A stretch of DNA of 64,000 bases from NCBI RefSeq assembly GCF_905163445.1, contig NC_053180.1:13506701-13570700 (forward strand), written 5' to 3'. Shown here piece by piece: positions 20,816 through 30,810 of this stretch (position 1 is the stretch's first letter; each line of letters opens with the position of its first letter). A model generated the notes under the pieces. The model ran no database searches. It saw nothing but the letters and a program-made list of their open reading frames with translations, and was not told where the DNA came from. This DNA is from Pararge aegeria (taxonomy: Eukaryota > Arthropoda > Insecta > Lepidoptera > Nymphalidae). Made by a program: the position numbers and the translations under genes.

Positions 20816-21479
20816 GAGAACAAAATGGCGGTACGAAAAATTAACTTCCAGCCCAAGCCCTGCTGCTAAGAATGGTGGTCCATTTGGCCATCATGATCTG
20901 GAACATAAACTTCTGATGCTGCGCCAAAACGGGTTTAATTTACAATATTCATGCGGTTGATGTTGGCAAGTGGCCAGTTTTATTATCTCAGCTCAAATAT
21001 TCGTTTTTGTGGGAATCCGAGGAAGTTTCTGTTTTTACCCAACTGCACCAGGAAGAAGGTACATGAATATCTGTATCCTACATTTAGTTTAGCCTAACAT
21101 GTTTATGGATTTTAAAATGCGGTATTGTTTTATTCGCCTTAGTGGGTTATTGTAGTGTCACTAGGCACTATACAAAGGTGCTTGTTTAGTGTGTTGCATG
21201 AATGTACAAATTGCCTGTAAGAGCGAATTTCTTACAGGCAACCTTTGCATGCCTTACTAAAACAAAAAGTGGATAAAATCAGTCGACTTACAAGAAATGG
21301 TCATAAATTAGTGTCATCTACTGCGAAAGGTACAGAAGTCATTTGTGGGATTGAGTATACGCTTTTATAATATGATTCCTAAGGTAATTTTGGACCTAGC
21401 TGTGCATAAGTTTAAAGAATATGTTAAAACATTTATTACACCGAGGTTTTTTTTATTATACAATAGATGAATTTCTTAA
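20816..21479. other. Unassigned, with one clear hairpin
   Basis: Perfect 11 bp arms 'ttgcctgtaag' (21211-21221) and 'cttacaggcaa' (21231-21241) enclose a 9 nt loop. The 70-codon frame at 20751-20960 overlaps the SINE-C end and is not convincing. Confidence 0.45.
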
Positions 21480-21710
21480 TGAAAAGGTTGCTTGGAAGCA
21501 TCCGGCTCCGCTTTCATCTCTCACAAGATAGAAAAATGAATGTTATAATGTAAAATGTAAATTGTTGATTTTGGAAATGAGCAACTGCTGAGTTTCTTGT
21601 CGGATTTTTCTCGGTAGAATCTGCCTTCCGAACCGGTGGTAGAGGCACTACAAACAGACAGACTTGACGTTTTCAAAAGTGCTTATAATATGCCAACTTG
21701 AAATATGAAT
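21480..21710 (+). mobile_element. LINE 3' end, family H
   Basis: 'aaaggttgcttggaagcatc', 'tcacaagatagaaaaatgaa', 'actgctgagtttcttgtcgg', 'agaatctgccttccgaaccg', 'actacaaacagacagacttg' and 'acgttttcaaaagtgcttat'. The reverse copy at 61.59-61.83 kb shares this order and 28.03 kb shares the second half. Probably the end of a non-LTR ORF plus 3' UTR. Confidence 0.75.
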
Positions 21711-21714
21711 TTTG

Positions 21715-21830
21715 TTTTTATTTTCTTAATTTTTAAGTTGTTACTTGTTATTTTTGTTATTTTGTGTTATCTGTTTATGTCATGTTTTGCGTGCAATAAA
21801 GTGTTTCTTCTTTTATTTGTATTGTATTCG
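21715..21830 (+). mobile_element. Second LINE 3' tail with AATAAA
   Basis: 'tattttgtgttatctgttta' then 'tgtcatgttttgcgtgcaat' and 'aaagtgtttcttcttttatt' is a GTGCAATAAAG-type tail ending in T-rich tandem sequence. It directly follows family H and may be the tail of that same element. Confidence 0.55.
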
Positions 21831-22920
21831 AATAATTATAATTCACACGTATACTATTTTTGTGTACTTATATTCAAATAGATAAATTGGTCAAATAAGT
21901 GGTTTCTGCTATTCATTCAACTGACAACTTACAGGCATTGGTTGGCAACCACCAATTTATGGCTGCGCAGTACATACGCGATTTCACTTATACTTCAAAC
22001 CGAACCGTTCCGGTTATTATTACTGGCATATGCACAGCATATGATAATAATCATTACAACACGCAAACTTGCATTGGATCAGCGTGCAGGGTTTAAACTT
22101 AACTCAATTCTGATGTAAGAAGTGAAACCAGTGGCCTGCAGTTGGATATTGATGGGCTATAGACACTAGTATCAATATCGTATGTATAACGCTTCGATGC
22201 GTTGGTAAATGCATCCTACATTTAAATAGTATAAAAGTTTCTTTGCGGAAATTTTAACCTCAATTTGTGACAAGATTTAGTCATAAAGCTGTTTACAATG
22301 AAAACCTTGACCTAATATCTTAATGCCAAATGTAAGCTCGAAGCGTAATTTTGGCATGGAGCCTATTATGTTTAAGCCTATCAAATTATCGAGAATAGCT
22401 CAGACGTTTATTCAAAGAAACTGTATTGCTAATGTTACTATTTGTCCTACTGTATCAGCTAAAAATCTTTACGTTAAGACGCTGATTTATTGAGCAAGGT
22501 GGAAGACTGTGTAGCAGTATGCTACGTCTTGTAGTTCGTGCGGGTAAAACTGCTGGGCACAGTTACTTTTAAAATATATAGCTATGTAAATAGACCAGTC
22601 AATCTATTTTATTTTAAATATATGTTAACCAGTTTTTTAACCAGTTCAATACTGGTCACTTAAAGATTTTGTTAAATTAAATTATTGAATAGCTTGTGAC
22701 AAAGATTACTTTATTAAGACTCTAAATAGTGTCCGTTTAGGTATCGCTTAGAAGCGATCTCAGCCAGACAACCTTAGGATTAGGACAACAAGCGCGAGTA
22801 CAAATAGGTGGTGCAAAATTATTAAAAACCTACATTTAAATAATTACATACGAATACATAAATAAATTAATATATCTTATGATATATTAATAAATAGATG
22901 GAAAACCAGTCGTCTTATTG
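21831..22920. other. No feature recognised
   Basis: Plain non-coding sequence. A 65-codon open frame (21899-22096) has no recognisable features. A short AT palindrome lies near 22868-22895. Confidence 0.4.
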
Positions 22921-22924
22921 CGCC

Positions 22925-23140
22925 AGATAATGAGATTTAGCTGCGTTTTTAACCATATTTAGCGATTTTGACTGTCGTATATTCGTAGGGAGTGCATTCC
23001 ACAATTCTATAGCTCACTGTGAAGCAAAGCTTATAAAACTTCGTCTTGTAGAATGGCATGCTCCGTGTCATGCCGAGCATACGACACGATCTTAAGTCAG
23101 ATGCCGTTCCTACAAAGTTGAACTTTTCCTTCAAGTAAGG
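22925..23140 (-). pseudogene. Non-LTR LINE ORF2 C-terminus
   Basis: The reverse strand encodes MPFYKTKFYKLCF in one frame and AIELWNALPTNIRQSK then SLNMVKNAAKSHYLAQ in the next, so a frameshift separates them. The pattern (LWN-x-LP-x-x-IR) is typical of the extreme C-terminus of Jockey/CR1-like non-LTR ORF2 proteins. A sister fragment on the plus strand lies at 32.6 kb (FNALPLNIRQSK). Inactive. Confidence 0.75.
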
Positions 23141-23194
23141 AGGTTTTTTGGGTTAATCCCAAAATAACACACAGTACGAAAGCAAAAGTAGATC

Positions 23195-23402
23195 CCGGCG
23201 CAAGGTCCCGGGTACGATCCCCGGCAGGGGCAATTTGGGAATTTATAATTTCTGAATTATCTCTGGTATGGTCTGGTGGGAAGGTTCAGTCATGGCTAAA
23301 TACAACCCTATCGACAAAGACGTGTCACTAAGCGATTTAACGTTCCGGTGCGATGTCACGTTAAAACTGATTAGGGGTATGGGTTTAATATACTACCATA
23401 AC
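23195..23402 (+). mobile_element. SINE-C
   Basis: 'caaggtcccgggtacgatcc' (B-box region), 'gcaatttgggaatttataat', 'tctctggtatggtctggtgg', 'acaaagacgtgtcactaagc', 'gttccggtgcgatgtcacgt' and 'ttaggggtatgggtttaata'. The 5' head is cut short and the final 3' segment is missing where a LINE tail begins. Confidence 0.85.
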
Positions 23403-23407
23403 CGGAC

Positions 23408-23500
23408 ACATATTTGAAGAAGAAGAAATACTTTATTGCACACAAACATCGAAATATACATAAAATATAGAATAAGCAACAGAACACAACACGACATATA
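23408..23500 (-). mobile_element. LINE 3' tail, reverse
   Basis: On the minus strand the sequence ends 'gtgcaataaagtatttcttc' then 'ttcttcaaata', a polyadenylation-like signal followed by a TTC run. Upstream on that strand lie an AT microsatellite and then the coding-like remnant at 23654-23923, so the three may be one element. Confidence 0.55.
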
Positions 23501-23531
23501 TATTCGAAAATGAATAAATAGTCATACATAT

Positions 23532-23533
<2 letters not shown>

Positions 23534-23571
<38 letters not shown>
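23534..23571. repeat. (AT)n microsatellite
   Basis: About 18 AT units, followed by a looser AT tract to 23630. Creates a spurious tyrosine/isoleucine-rich open frame on the reverse strand. Confidence 0.95.
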
Positions 23572-23578
<7 letters not shown>

Positions 23579-23653
23579 ATATATATAAATAAATATAATA
23601 TAAATACATATATAATAAATATATATAAAATACACATTAATTAAGATATTTGT

Positions 23654-23923
23654 TTAAATTACTTCACTCAAAAACAGATAGTAGTCTTTAAGACGAAATT
23701 TTGAATTTTGAAATTTAGAATGCAGTTCTTCGGTAAGATCAGGAAGAGAAGAAGAGATTGTGCAAGAGAAATTTTCGTTTTAACTGGAAGGAAATTTTTT
23801 CCAACGTTTTAAATAACCAATCGAAGCAAAAACTTTAAGTCTCACCTCAGCAGAATGTTTGTAATTCAAACGCACCAGAAGAACGGAACGGTAGTTCATA
23901 GGTTCAAAATTGTCGGTTAGTAA
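23654..23923 (-). pseudogene. Coding-like ORF remnant, unrecognised
   Basis: One reverse frame is open from 23923 to a stop at 23780-23782, and continues in phase to a second stop at 23654-23656. An ATG lies at 23899-23897. The first part includes MNYRSVLLVRLNYKHSAEVR and FASIGYLKRWKKFPSS. The second ends DYYLFLSEVI. The composition is mixed and protein-like, unlike nearby AT-rich frames. Its place upstream of a LINE 3' tail on the same strand suggests the C-terminus of a transposon protein with one nonsense mutation, but I do not recognise the family. Confidence 0.5.
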
Positions 23924-23929
23924 CTAGTA

Positions 23930-24390
23930 TATAGTTTAATTCATAATTTAATTTAAAATGAGTTAGTAGAAGGTTTGAATACTTATTTATGTAAAGGGCA
24001 TAGAACAGTGCCGTGATGGAAATATGTCATTCTATATTATTTTTGTGCTTACAGTCATTAAAAATATTTAAATTTTTATATTGCTAGATCAAATATAGAA
24101 ATACATTACTTCTAGGGAACAGTTATTTATAATTAAAGAAGTAAAATAACTCACGGTATTCATTGTGCTGAGAAGAGCTAGTAAATACTGATAATTTGTT
24201 GTGTGCAACCGTTTATTTATACAAATGTACTATGGGAAAATGGTTTTTAAAATACTACTTAATTTATTTTAAATCAATATTTAATGTGTGTATATCATAG
24301 TTAATGTGGAGGATTATTAGGAAAAATAGATACAATAAATTTATGTTTAAACTTCAGTCATGTACCTGTTTATGCGTGTGTTTGTTCAAA
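23930..24390. other. No feature recognised
   Basis: AT-rich and non-coding. Confidence 0.4.
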
Positions 24391-24394
24391 ACAC

Positions 24395-24437
24395 AAAACA
24401 AAATCAAACGCAGACGAAGTCGCGGGCAACAGCTAGT
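24395..24437 (+). mobile_element. 3' end of common DNA element
   Basis: 'cgcagacgaagtcgcgggca' then 'acagctagtt' is the standard 3' terminus of the family described at 16.2 kb. The rest of the element is unrecognisable upstream. Confidence 0.65.
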
Positions 24438-25035
24438 TAAATAAATATTATTTTTAAAGTGTTTCTTTTTTGTTTCAACTTTAATTTTATCTTTGTTTAA
24501 TTAAATTCCAAGTGGTTTACACATACTTTGGTTTGTAGCTTAGAACAAAACTTGTTATTACTTTTATTTACATCTACTTTTAGTTAATACCTGTTTTGTG
24601 TACCTAATAACAATAAACAATAAGCAGTGATACATCTCATTAGAAAAAAATGTATACGCCATCGCTTCTCAAAGAACTGAGTAAATCTACAGAACATGTT
24701 CCAATATAGGACCAAACCTATTCCAAAGAGCGGCGATATTAAATTACTTCCGTTGTAATCCTAAAGCTGGATTGTACAAAGGCTCATATACATTGTGAAC
24801 GCGATATTTGTCTTCACGACATTATGTAAGAGGAACGCTCGGAGTTTGAAAGCTAGGTCTACTTTCGTTTAAACTATTGCAAGCAGCCGCATCTTTGTGG
24901 ATCCTTATAAATGAATATAGTTACAGTTAAAGTATAGTAAAGTACCTAGAGATTATTTATAATAATTTGTACAAATTATAATTATAATTATCGATTCGGT
25001 AACTACATTAGATATTGTTTTTATACTTAATAATT
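24438..25035. other. No feature recognised
   Basis: Non-coding. Nothing identifiable. Confidence 0.4.
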
Positions 25036-25165
25036 GACGGACCAAGCCTACCTGATGGTAATGAAAAAAAAAAAACTAATGCCTATGAGCACCACTTCTT
25101 AGAGCATACAAGACGGACAGGGCATGCAACAAATCCTACAAAGTACCACCATGTTTCCATCAACA
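25036..25165 (-). mobile_element. Repeat F, 3' half
   Basis: The reverse strand reads 'gttgatggaaacatggtggt', 'actttgtaggatttgttgca', 'tgccctgtccgtcttgtatg' and, after an A/T run, 'attaccatcaggtaggcttg'. It shows the family's 3' end better than the other copies. Confidence 0.65.
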
Positions 25166-25548
25166 AAAATAGTCCTTTCTAATAAAAGATTAATTGCAAC
25201 GCTTAACCATTTGAGCAGACTCAGCAGCTTCACTGTGGTATAATCAAATGAGCGGTTTAGGTACCTTTTCCCACTCTCCTATAAGAAAGGACGCCTCTGA
25301 CCAGCGGTGGGATGTAAGGGGAAAATCATTAATCCTGGGATTTAGTGAAAATGTTTCCAGATAACGTTGTAATTGCTGCTAAATAAGCATTGCAAACTAG
25401 ACGCCACTAACCCATAAACGACGGTCGCATTACACAACGGTGCGCCCTTTTGAATAAGACGTTTATATTTTGGAGCGATATTTGTTACATATTTTCATTA
25501 AAACCCTCTAAAACCGATGACTTACGGATCTAAAACGTGATCGCTTAG
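25166..25548. other. No feature recognised
   Basis: Non-coding. Confidence 0.4.
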
Positions 25549-25550
25549 TA

Positions 25551-25738
25551 TGGGCCTTATAAAACGGCCCTGAGTCATACAGCGGGCGATAGAAAGCGCT
25601 ATGCTAGGAGTATCTATACGGGATCAAATCAAAAATGAGGAGATCCGTAGAAGAACTACAGTTACTGTTACATAGCTCAGCGAGTCGCGAAGCTGAAGTG
25701 GCAATGGTTGGGGAAAACAGCTCGGACAACCGGACCCC
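25551..25738 (+). pseudogene. RTE LINE, C-terminal ORF fragment
   Basis: In pieces the sequence encodes MLGVSIRDQIKNEEIRRRTT, then after a frameshift 'AQRVAKLKWQWLG'. Ten or more bases are altered in the 'GLIRRLxVTQR' segment at the start. It covers the same part of the RTE protein as 1.27 kb and preserves the 'NEEIRRRT' block lost there. Confidence 0.75.
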
Positions 25739-26560
25739 CTTTCTCATAAAAGAGAGTGATAAAGTGCCTAAGCTCTCACTATGCGTATAAGACTCCTATA
25801 ATTAACATTCGATAGGAGTCATTAGTTGGTCAAATACAGGCCTATTATGAGCGGTACATAATAGTAAAACACGTATAACAAACGATACAAAATTATATCC
25901 TTGGCACTATACTTACTCGTTAACAAATTGGTCACGCAATACATTTCATTTGAGCTTGAATAATAAACTTTGGTCGTTCCACATTGATTGATATGTTATT
26001 TCTTAGCGTTCTTACTTAATGATTGTAAGAGAGCAAAATTTCACAGACACATGAATTCCGTAATACAAATAAGTTTTAAAGTTAACGAAGGTAGCTGTGG
26101 CGTTATGATAATCATAATGATTGACAGCATGTCTATGTACCTACCTATCAATTATAGTAACTAGTAGTAAATCGGTATGAATGGGAATAAAAGCTTTTAT
26201 CTCCTAAACGGGATGGCAGGCTTTCACAATTATTTTGATATGTTTAGTAGCACTAACTGGGGCCGAGGGCGTTAACATGTCAAGGCACTGGGCAAAAACA
26301 ATTTTTCTAAATCCAAGCTAGTAATTTCTTGACCGATATATATAAATAAAATAAAATCTTTAAATATACCTTTTTATTATTCGCCTTTCGTTTAGTGCAT
26401 GCATAATCTTTGATTAAGTTTTACGAACTTACTAAACATTACTTTTATCAAGAGATAATATTACAACTAAAAACACTTGAATAGATTTATTGCCTGAATT
26501 TTTAGACATATTGATTCACATTAAATGAAACTCGAAAGGTAAACTTTAATCGTCAGCGAC
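25739..26560. other. No feature recognised
   Basis: Non-coding. Includes a 9 bp inverted repeat (gactcctat / ataggagtc) near 25787-25816. Confidence 0.4.
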
Positions 26561-26567
26561 GCGCACC

Positions 26568-26700
26568 ATATCAAAGTCAAAGTCAAATATTTCTTCATTC
26601 AAATGGGTCCATTTTTAGATACATATAAAATTTGATCAATTTAATACAAAGCTTCCAACTTTAATCACGTTGGTAACAGTAGATTAGAAGAAATCAGATA
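26568..26700 (-). mobile_element. LINE 3' end, reverse
   Basis: 'caaagtcaaagtcaaatatt' then 'tcttcattcaaatgggtcca' is the reversed tail of a non-LTR element ending in a TTGACTTTG tandem, a widespread lepidopteran pattern. Confidence 0.5.
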
Positions 26701-27242
26701 AGAGGGAAGATTTTGGCGACTCTATGAGGTTTATATTATCTCACGACTCAATCAACTGGCGTTGACAAATGGCGAGCTTTTATCTCTACTGCGGTCTACG
26801 AGTAACACCAAAATAATCTTAGAAGCGTTTCATTATGTTTATTAGGAAACAAACAGTTTTTCCAGAAAAAGTGTTTTCTAAAATATAATACGAAAATGTG
26901 GAACGCTACCGAAATTTTCTTAACAATTGTGGTACTCATTATCTTAAGACCCCATCTTCGAAGTAGGTATTACTTCCCTTTTCGAGATAAAAATGCTTAC
27001 AAATACGAATAAGAAATGCTCTTAAGATTATTTCGAGGTTTGTATTATGAGTACAATTTATTTTATAGCAGTAATTTTATAAGAATTAAAAAAATAGGAA
27101 ACTGACTTTATTGAGAATAGTGCTTATAGTATTAAAGAAACGATTTGACGGATTAATTAACCGTCTACTGAAGGTAGCGGATCTTCACAATGAATGTTTG
27201 GTCATTAAGGAAAAAGCCTTCATGCTAATCTCCATTCGAGTA
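26701..27242. other. No feature recognised
   Basis: Non-coding AT-rich DNA. Confidence 0.4.
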
Positions 27243-27347
27243 GGCCGATTGGCGCAGTAGGCAGCGACCCTGCTTTCTGAGTCAAGGGCCGTGGGTTCGA
27301 TTCCCACAGCTGGCCCAGCGCTAGATGGCGATGTGTGTATTGTCGTA

Positions 27348-27348
<1 letters not shown>
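27243..27348 (+). mobile_element. SINE-A, head joined to 3' end
   Basis: The complete tRNA-like head with perfect B box ('gggttcgattcccacagctg') is joined directly to 'gctagatggcgatgtgtgta' and 'ttgtcgtagta'. About 150 bp of body is deleted. The usual TTTA tail is replaced by an AT microsatellite. Confidence 0.9.

Positions 27349-27379
<31 letters not shown>
27349..27379. repeat. (AT)n microsatellite at a SINE tail
   Basis: About 15 AT units immediately after the SINE-A end, probably expanded from its tail. Confidence 0.95.
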
Positions 27380-27385
<6 letters not shown>

Positions 27386-27650
27386 TTTTAAGTATATAGT
27401 AAAGTGAAGCGCAGAAAGTTCCTAATGTAAGCACAACAACAAAAAAAATTAATTGTATGAAACTATTTAATAATATACCCAATATTTAGGTCATTCTTTT
27501 TTTTTGTTCCATAATCGAAAACTTGAGAGAGATGTTGTTGATTTTGATAATAAAGAAATTCGTATTAATAAATAATAATGCGTTAAATAAGTATTATTAA
27601 TAGTAGTACTAGACTACCAATCACATCATGAGCATAAAGTAGCTGCGGTA
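27380..27650. other. No feature recognised
   Basis: AT-rich, non-coding. Confidence 0.4.
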
Positions 27651-27656
27651 GAGCTT

Positions 27657-27932
27657 TTTGACGACTTCCCTGGCATCGGTGAGCTCTTTGAATTTAAGTA
27701 GAAGGTCCTGGGTTCGATTCCCGACATGGGCAATTTGGAAATTTATCATTTCTGAATTAGCTCTGGTCTGGTCTGGTGGTAGGCTTTGGCCGACAAAGTC
27801 GTGCCGCTAAGCGATTTAGTGTTCCGGTGCGATGGCGCGTATAAACCGATTAGTGGTATTACTACCATACTCCCTAACAGGTTAGCCCGCTATCAACTTA
27901 GGCTGCATCATTACTTATCACCAGGTGAGATT
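27657..27932 (+). mobile_element. SINE-C, best copy
   Basis: Head 'ccctggcatcggtgagctct' with B box 'gggttcgattcccgacatgg'. Body: 'gcaatttggaaatttatcat', 'tctggtctggtctggtggta', 'cgacaaagtcgtgccgctaa', 'gcgatttagtgttccggtgc', 'taaaccgattagtggtatta', 'aacaggttagcccgctatca', 'tgcatcattacttatcacca', 'ggtgaga'. A tRNA-derived SINE. Its translated frame is meaningless. Confidence 0.9.
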
Positions 27933-27995
27933 GGCACAGAAGGCTTAAAACCTGCGCCTCAGATTGATGAACACAACACAGGGTGTCCCTTGTCA
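27933..27995 (+). mobile_element. Repeat F fragment fused to SINE-C
   Basis: 'gaaggcttaaaacctgcgcc' then 'tcagattgatgaacacaaca' resembles the start of the F core. It follows the SINE-C 3' end without a gap. Confidence 0.5.
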
Positions 27996-28024
27996 GGGCG
28001 TGTTTCTCGCATATATATAAAGGC

Positions 28025-28190
28025 GATGGGTTCAAAATTGTTGAAAAGAGAAAACTGCTGAGTATATTGCCGGCTCTTTTCAGTGGAATTTGCCTTCCGA
28101 ACTGATGGTAGTGTCACTACAAACGGACTGACTTGACGTTTCAAAAGTGCTTACAAACTGAACCTACTTGAAATAAATCAATCTTGAATT
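28025..28190 (+). mobile_element. LINE family H, 3' end
   Basis: 'aactgctgagtatattgccg', 'gctcttttcagtggaatttg', 'ccttccgaactgatggtagt', 'cactacaaacggactgactt', 'gacgtttcaaaagtgcttac' and 'acttgaaataaatcaatctt'. It ends in the 'gaaataaatcaatcttgaat' tail. Confidence 0.8.
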
Positions 28191-28635
28191 TGAGAGTTTT
28201 TTGATTGTTCAAAAGTAGGACGCAAAGAAAGCGCAAGTGGCGTGGGTCTACTAGCGCTTCTGTATATAGACCGATTTATTCGAGGAGTTTTATGTGATAT
28301 ATTAATTACTAGTTGAAATTAAAGTTGGTACATTTTAATCAATCAAACTAAATGAAGCGAGTATTCTAGAATAGTAAGTTTTCCTGCGAGGCTTTCCCAC
28401 GCAAGGAACGGAAAATGCCTGGAGAGCATTGAATTATACATTAAAAAAGTACGTGATTTGAAACCGTTAAAAGTTAGAAATTAAAAGCGCCATAACTCTG
28501 CGACGTGGTCAGATTTCGATAAGTCTTTTTAATAACCTTTTAAAAATAAAGTTTTCCAATTCTATTACTAGGTTATATCGAGTTTCGTGAAAAGAGCCCT
28601 GGCTACTGCAGCGCAGTGTGCGATTTGTACATGTT
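28191..28635. other. No feature recognised
   Basis: Non-coding. Confidence 0.4.
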
Positions 28636-28639
28636 TTTT

Positions 28640-28800
28640 AACATTATAGCAACCAATGGACGCCCACTGCAGGACATAGGTTTTTTGTATGAAGTTCCAA
28701 ATACTATTGTTTTCCAAATATTACCAAAGCACGGTTTACCGATGCGAGTCACTATTCTAGCAACGCGAGACACCCAATATCCATCCGTTCCGTTTATCCA
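28640..28800 (-). mobile_element. RTE-like LINE 3' end
   Basis: On the minus strand, 'tttggaacttcatacaaaaa' and 'acctatgtcctgcagtgggc' then 'gtccattgg' form the sequence shared by many RTE copies just after the ORF stop. The preceding part (28690-28800) is diverged. Confidence 0.55.
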
Positions 28801-28826
28801 TCAAACGTTGTGATATGTTGGTAACG

Positions 28827-28858
28827 GCATTATATGATATTGCAGTCAAGAGCCAACT
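28827..28858 (+). mobile_element. SINE-C extreme 3' end
   Basis: 'tatgatattgcagtcaagag' then 'ccaact' corresponds to the last conserved block of SINE-C, seen intact at 8.37 kb. Confidence 0.5.
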
Positions 28859-28861
28859 GTC

Positions 28862-28950
28862 ATCATCTTATCAACCCATTACCAGCCCACTACAGGTCTC
28901 CTCCCACAATGAGAGGCTGTTAAGGCTGTAGTCAACATCGCTGGACCAAG
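28862..28950 (-). mobile_element. SINE-B 3' portion
   Basis: 'tatcaacccattaccagccc' then 'actacaggtctcctcccaca' and 'atgagaggctgttaaggctg' is the reversed tail half of SINE-B. It abuts a SINE-C end, as at 8.4 kb. Confidence 0.75.
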
Positions 28951-29725
28951 GCTATCACCGTGTCAGCTAACTAGTAGTGATATGAAACAAAAGTTCTGAA
29001 ACCTTCTCAGTTTGTATTTTGTAGATTCTTAGTGTCTATTTAATTTGACTACATATAATTTTTTTTAAATAGGTATAGAAAATGAAATGAAAGTATGGTT
29101 ATCCACCTAAACGAAATACCTACTTGATTTGTAGTAAATATATATTCAGGTAAAGTATTACGTCAAATATTGTCCAGAAATATAAAATATTTTGGTTGAA
29201 CAAAAGTTCCTAAAAAGATAATTATAACGAAGATAAAAGACTATTGTTAATTATGACAAAGTAGGGTTTCTTGTGGCGTGCTGCCAAAGCCGGAATTTTT
29301 AAAGAACTTTGTCTTTTCCTCCTTCCTGCTATGAGCTCTTAATTAGTCCGTGCATTTCGGAGTGTATTACAACAAAATGAAGACTGTAAGTACTAAAAGA
29401 CTAAAATCTTTTCAGTGATGAAAGACAAGGTACTTTCATTTAAAATACAAACGCAAGTTAAAGTGCCAGGTGTTTTTATTAAAAGTAATCTTATAATGTT
29501 GGCATTTTGAACAATGATGGCTTTGATGAAATGCTTCTCAGGACAACCGTGACTGCAGTTTGGTCCGCTTGTTTTTATTTGTTTTAAAATTTTGTACATG
29601 TAGTTTTTCAGATTATATCTACGTGCTATAGATTTTTTCTATATAGCTGTTTTATTTATATCATAATTCTACAGCTTAGTAACTTTAGCAACCCTACCTA
29701 CATTATATAATTTACGTACGGAACT
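28951..29725. other. No feature recognised
   Basis: Non-coding. A 68-codon reverse frame (29393-29599) has no recognisable features. Confidence 0.4.
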
Positions 29726-29729
29726 CCCA

Positions 29730-29790
29730 AAGGTGAGAGGAATTTAGTTCTAAGCCCTCCACACTGCTTCAGTGCAGGTTGGCGAGCTTA
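29730..29790 (+). repeat. Dispersed repeat G, copy 2
   Basis: 'ctaagccctccacactgctt' then 'cagtgcaggttggcgagctt' parallels 12.83-12.92 kb. Confidence 0.45.
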
Positions 29791-30330
29791 AACGATTATA
29801 TAATACGTTATTTCCCTACCTACTATATTTTTCAATCCTTACCATAAACGATAGACGATAATCGAGAGATTTGTGCTTAGCTGTAGCAATAGTTGCTAGT
29901 GCTGACCAATCAAAGTTGGCTAAATTCAGTAAATGGATGTGTGATCAACTTTGGACATTTAAAGGAGAATTTAGCATATGTTAGTCTCACCTTATTTTAC
30001 AAACAACAAATACTAATCGTTAAATTAAGATACAGTAATATTAATAAACAAAAGAATTTTAAAATAAAGCTATGATCGGACATTTCGTCTATATGGTCTT
30101 TTTTTTTTTCTTAATTTAGTTGATTAATATTAGGTAGGTAATAACATTTTGTTACACTGTGGTTCACTCTTACTTATTTTGTACACATTAGTACATCAAG
30201 GGTGGGGCCCAGGAATTTGATACTAGGTAGCACCTACGGGTGTTGAATGCATAAGAAAAAATGTGGTACGTCTTTATGGTCGAAGGGTCACTTTCCGGAG
30301 GTGCAGCGTCTGGGTTAACCTGAATAAGTG
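29791..30330. other. No feature recognised
   Basis: AT-rich and non-coding. Confidence 0.4.
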
Positions 30331-30331
30331 T

Positions 30332-30787
30332 TTTTTTTTAAATATTCTACGACTATACACACATCGCCATCTAGTTCCAGAGTAATCGTCTGATAAACGA
30401 CTAAGACACCGGAAGGCATCCTTGCATCGTTCGAGTCCCTGTAGGACTGAGGTGCATCGATAATGCAGTCGTATTCAAAATACCCACCAACTGAATGTCA
30501 TGAACCTAAATATCTAATATATCAAACATGAATTTATAGTTATCAAAAGTTTAATTATATACCCACTTTATAAATTTACTGTAACACGTAGCTTGTGTTA
30601 TGGGTACTAAGATAACTGATGAATAATATGCTATATAAATACTTATAATATATAGAAATATATATATATATATATATATATGAAAAACAATCATGTTCAT
30701 CACCCAAACACTGTCCAGTTGTGGGAATCGAACCCACGGCCTTAGACTCAGAAAGCAGGGTCGCTGCACACTGCGCCAATCGGCCGT
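30332..30787 (-). mobile_element. SINE-A interrupted by a ~195 bp insert
   Basis: The 3' end (30332-30385) and the 5' three quarters (30585-30787) are separated by 30386-30580. The head is well kept: reversed 'tggcgcagtgtgcagcgacc' and B box 'gggttcgattcccacaactg'. An AT microsatellite has grown inside the body at 30658-30681. GTAA occurs at both joints (30382-30385 and 30581-30584). Confidence 0.85.
30386..30580. mobile_element. Unidentified insert inside SINE-A
   Basis: A 195 bp segment foreign to SINE-A. It contains 'gttcgagtccc' (30429-30439), a good RNA polymerase III B-box match, preceded by 'gactaagacaccggaaggca', so it may be another tRNA-derived SINE fragment. The rest is AT-rich. 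A possible 4 bp duplication (GTAA) flanks it. Confidence 0.5.
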
Positions 30788-30810
30788 CTAAATTAAAAAC
30801 ATCAATCAGT

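Noticed and set aside
22949..23134. 61-codon reverse frame as a host gene
   Set aside because: It is one of two frames of a frameshifted LINE ORF2 C-terminus.
23371..23637. 88-codon tyrosine/isoleucine-rich reverse frame
   Set aside because: Produced by translating an AT microsatellite.
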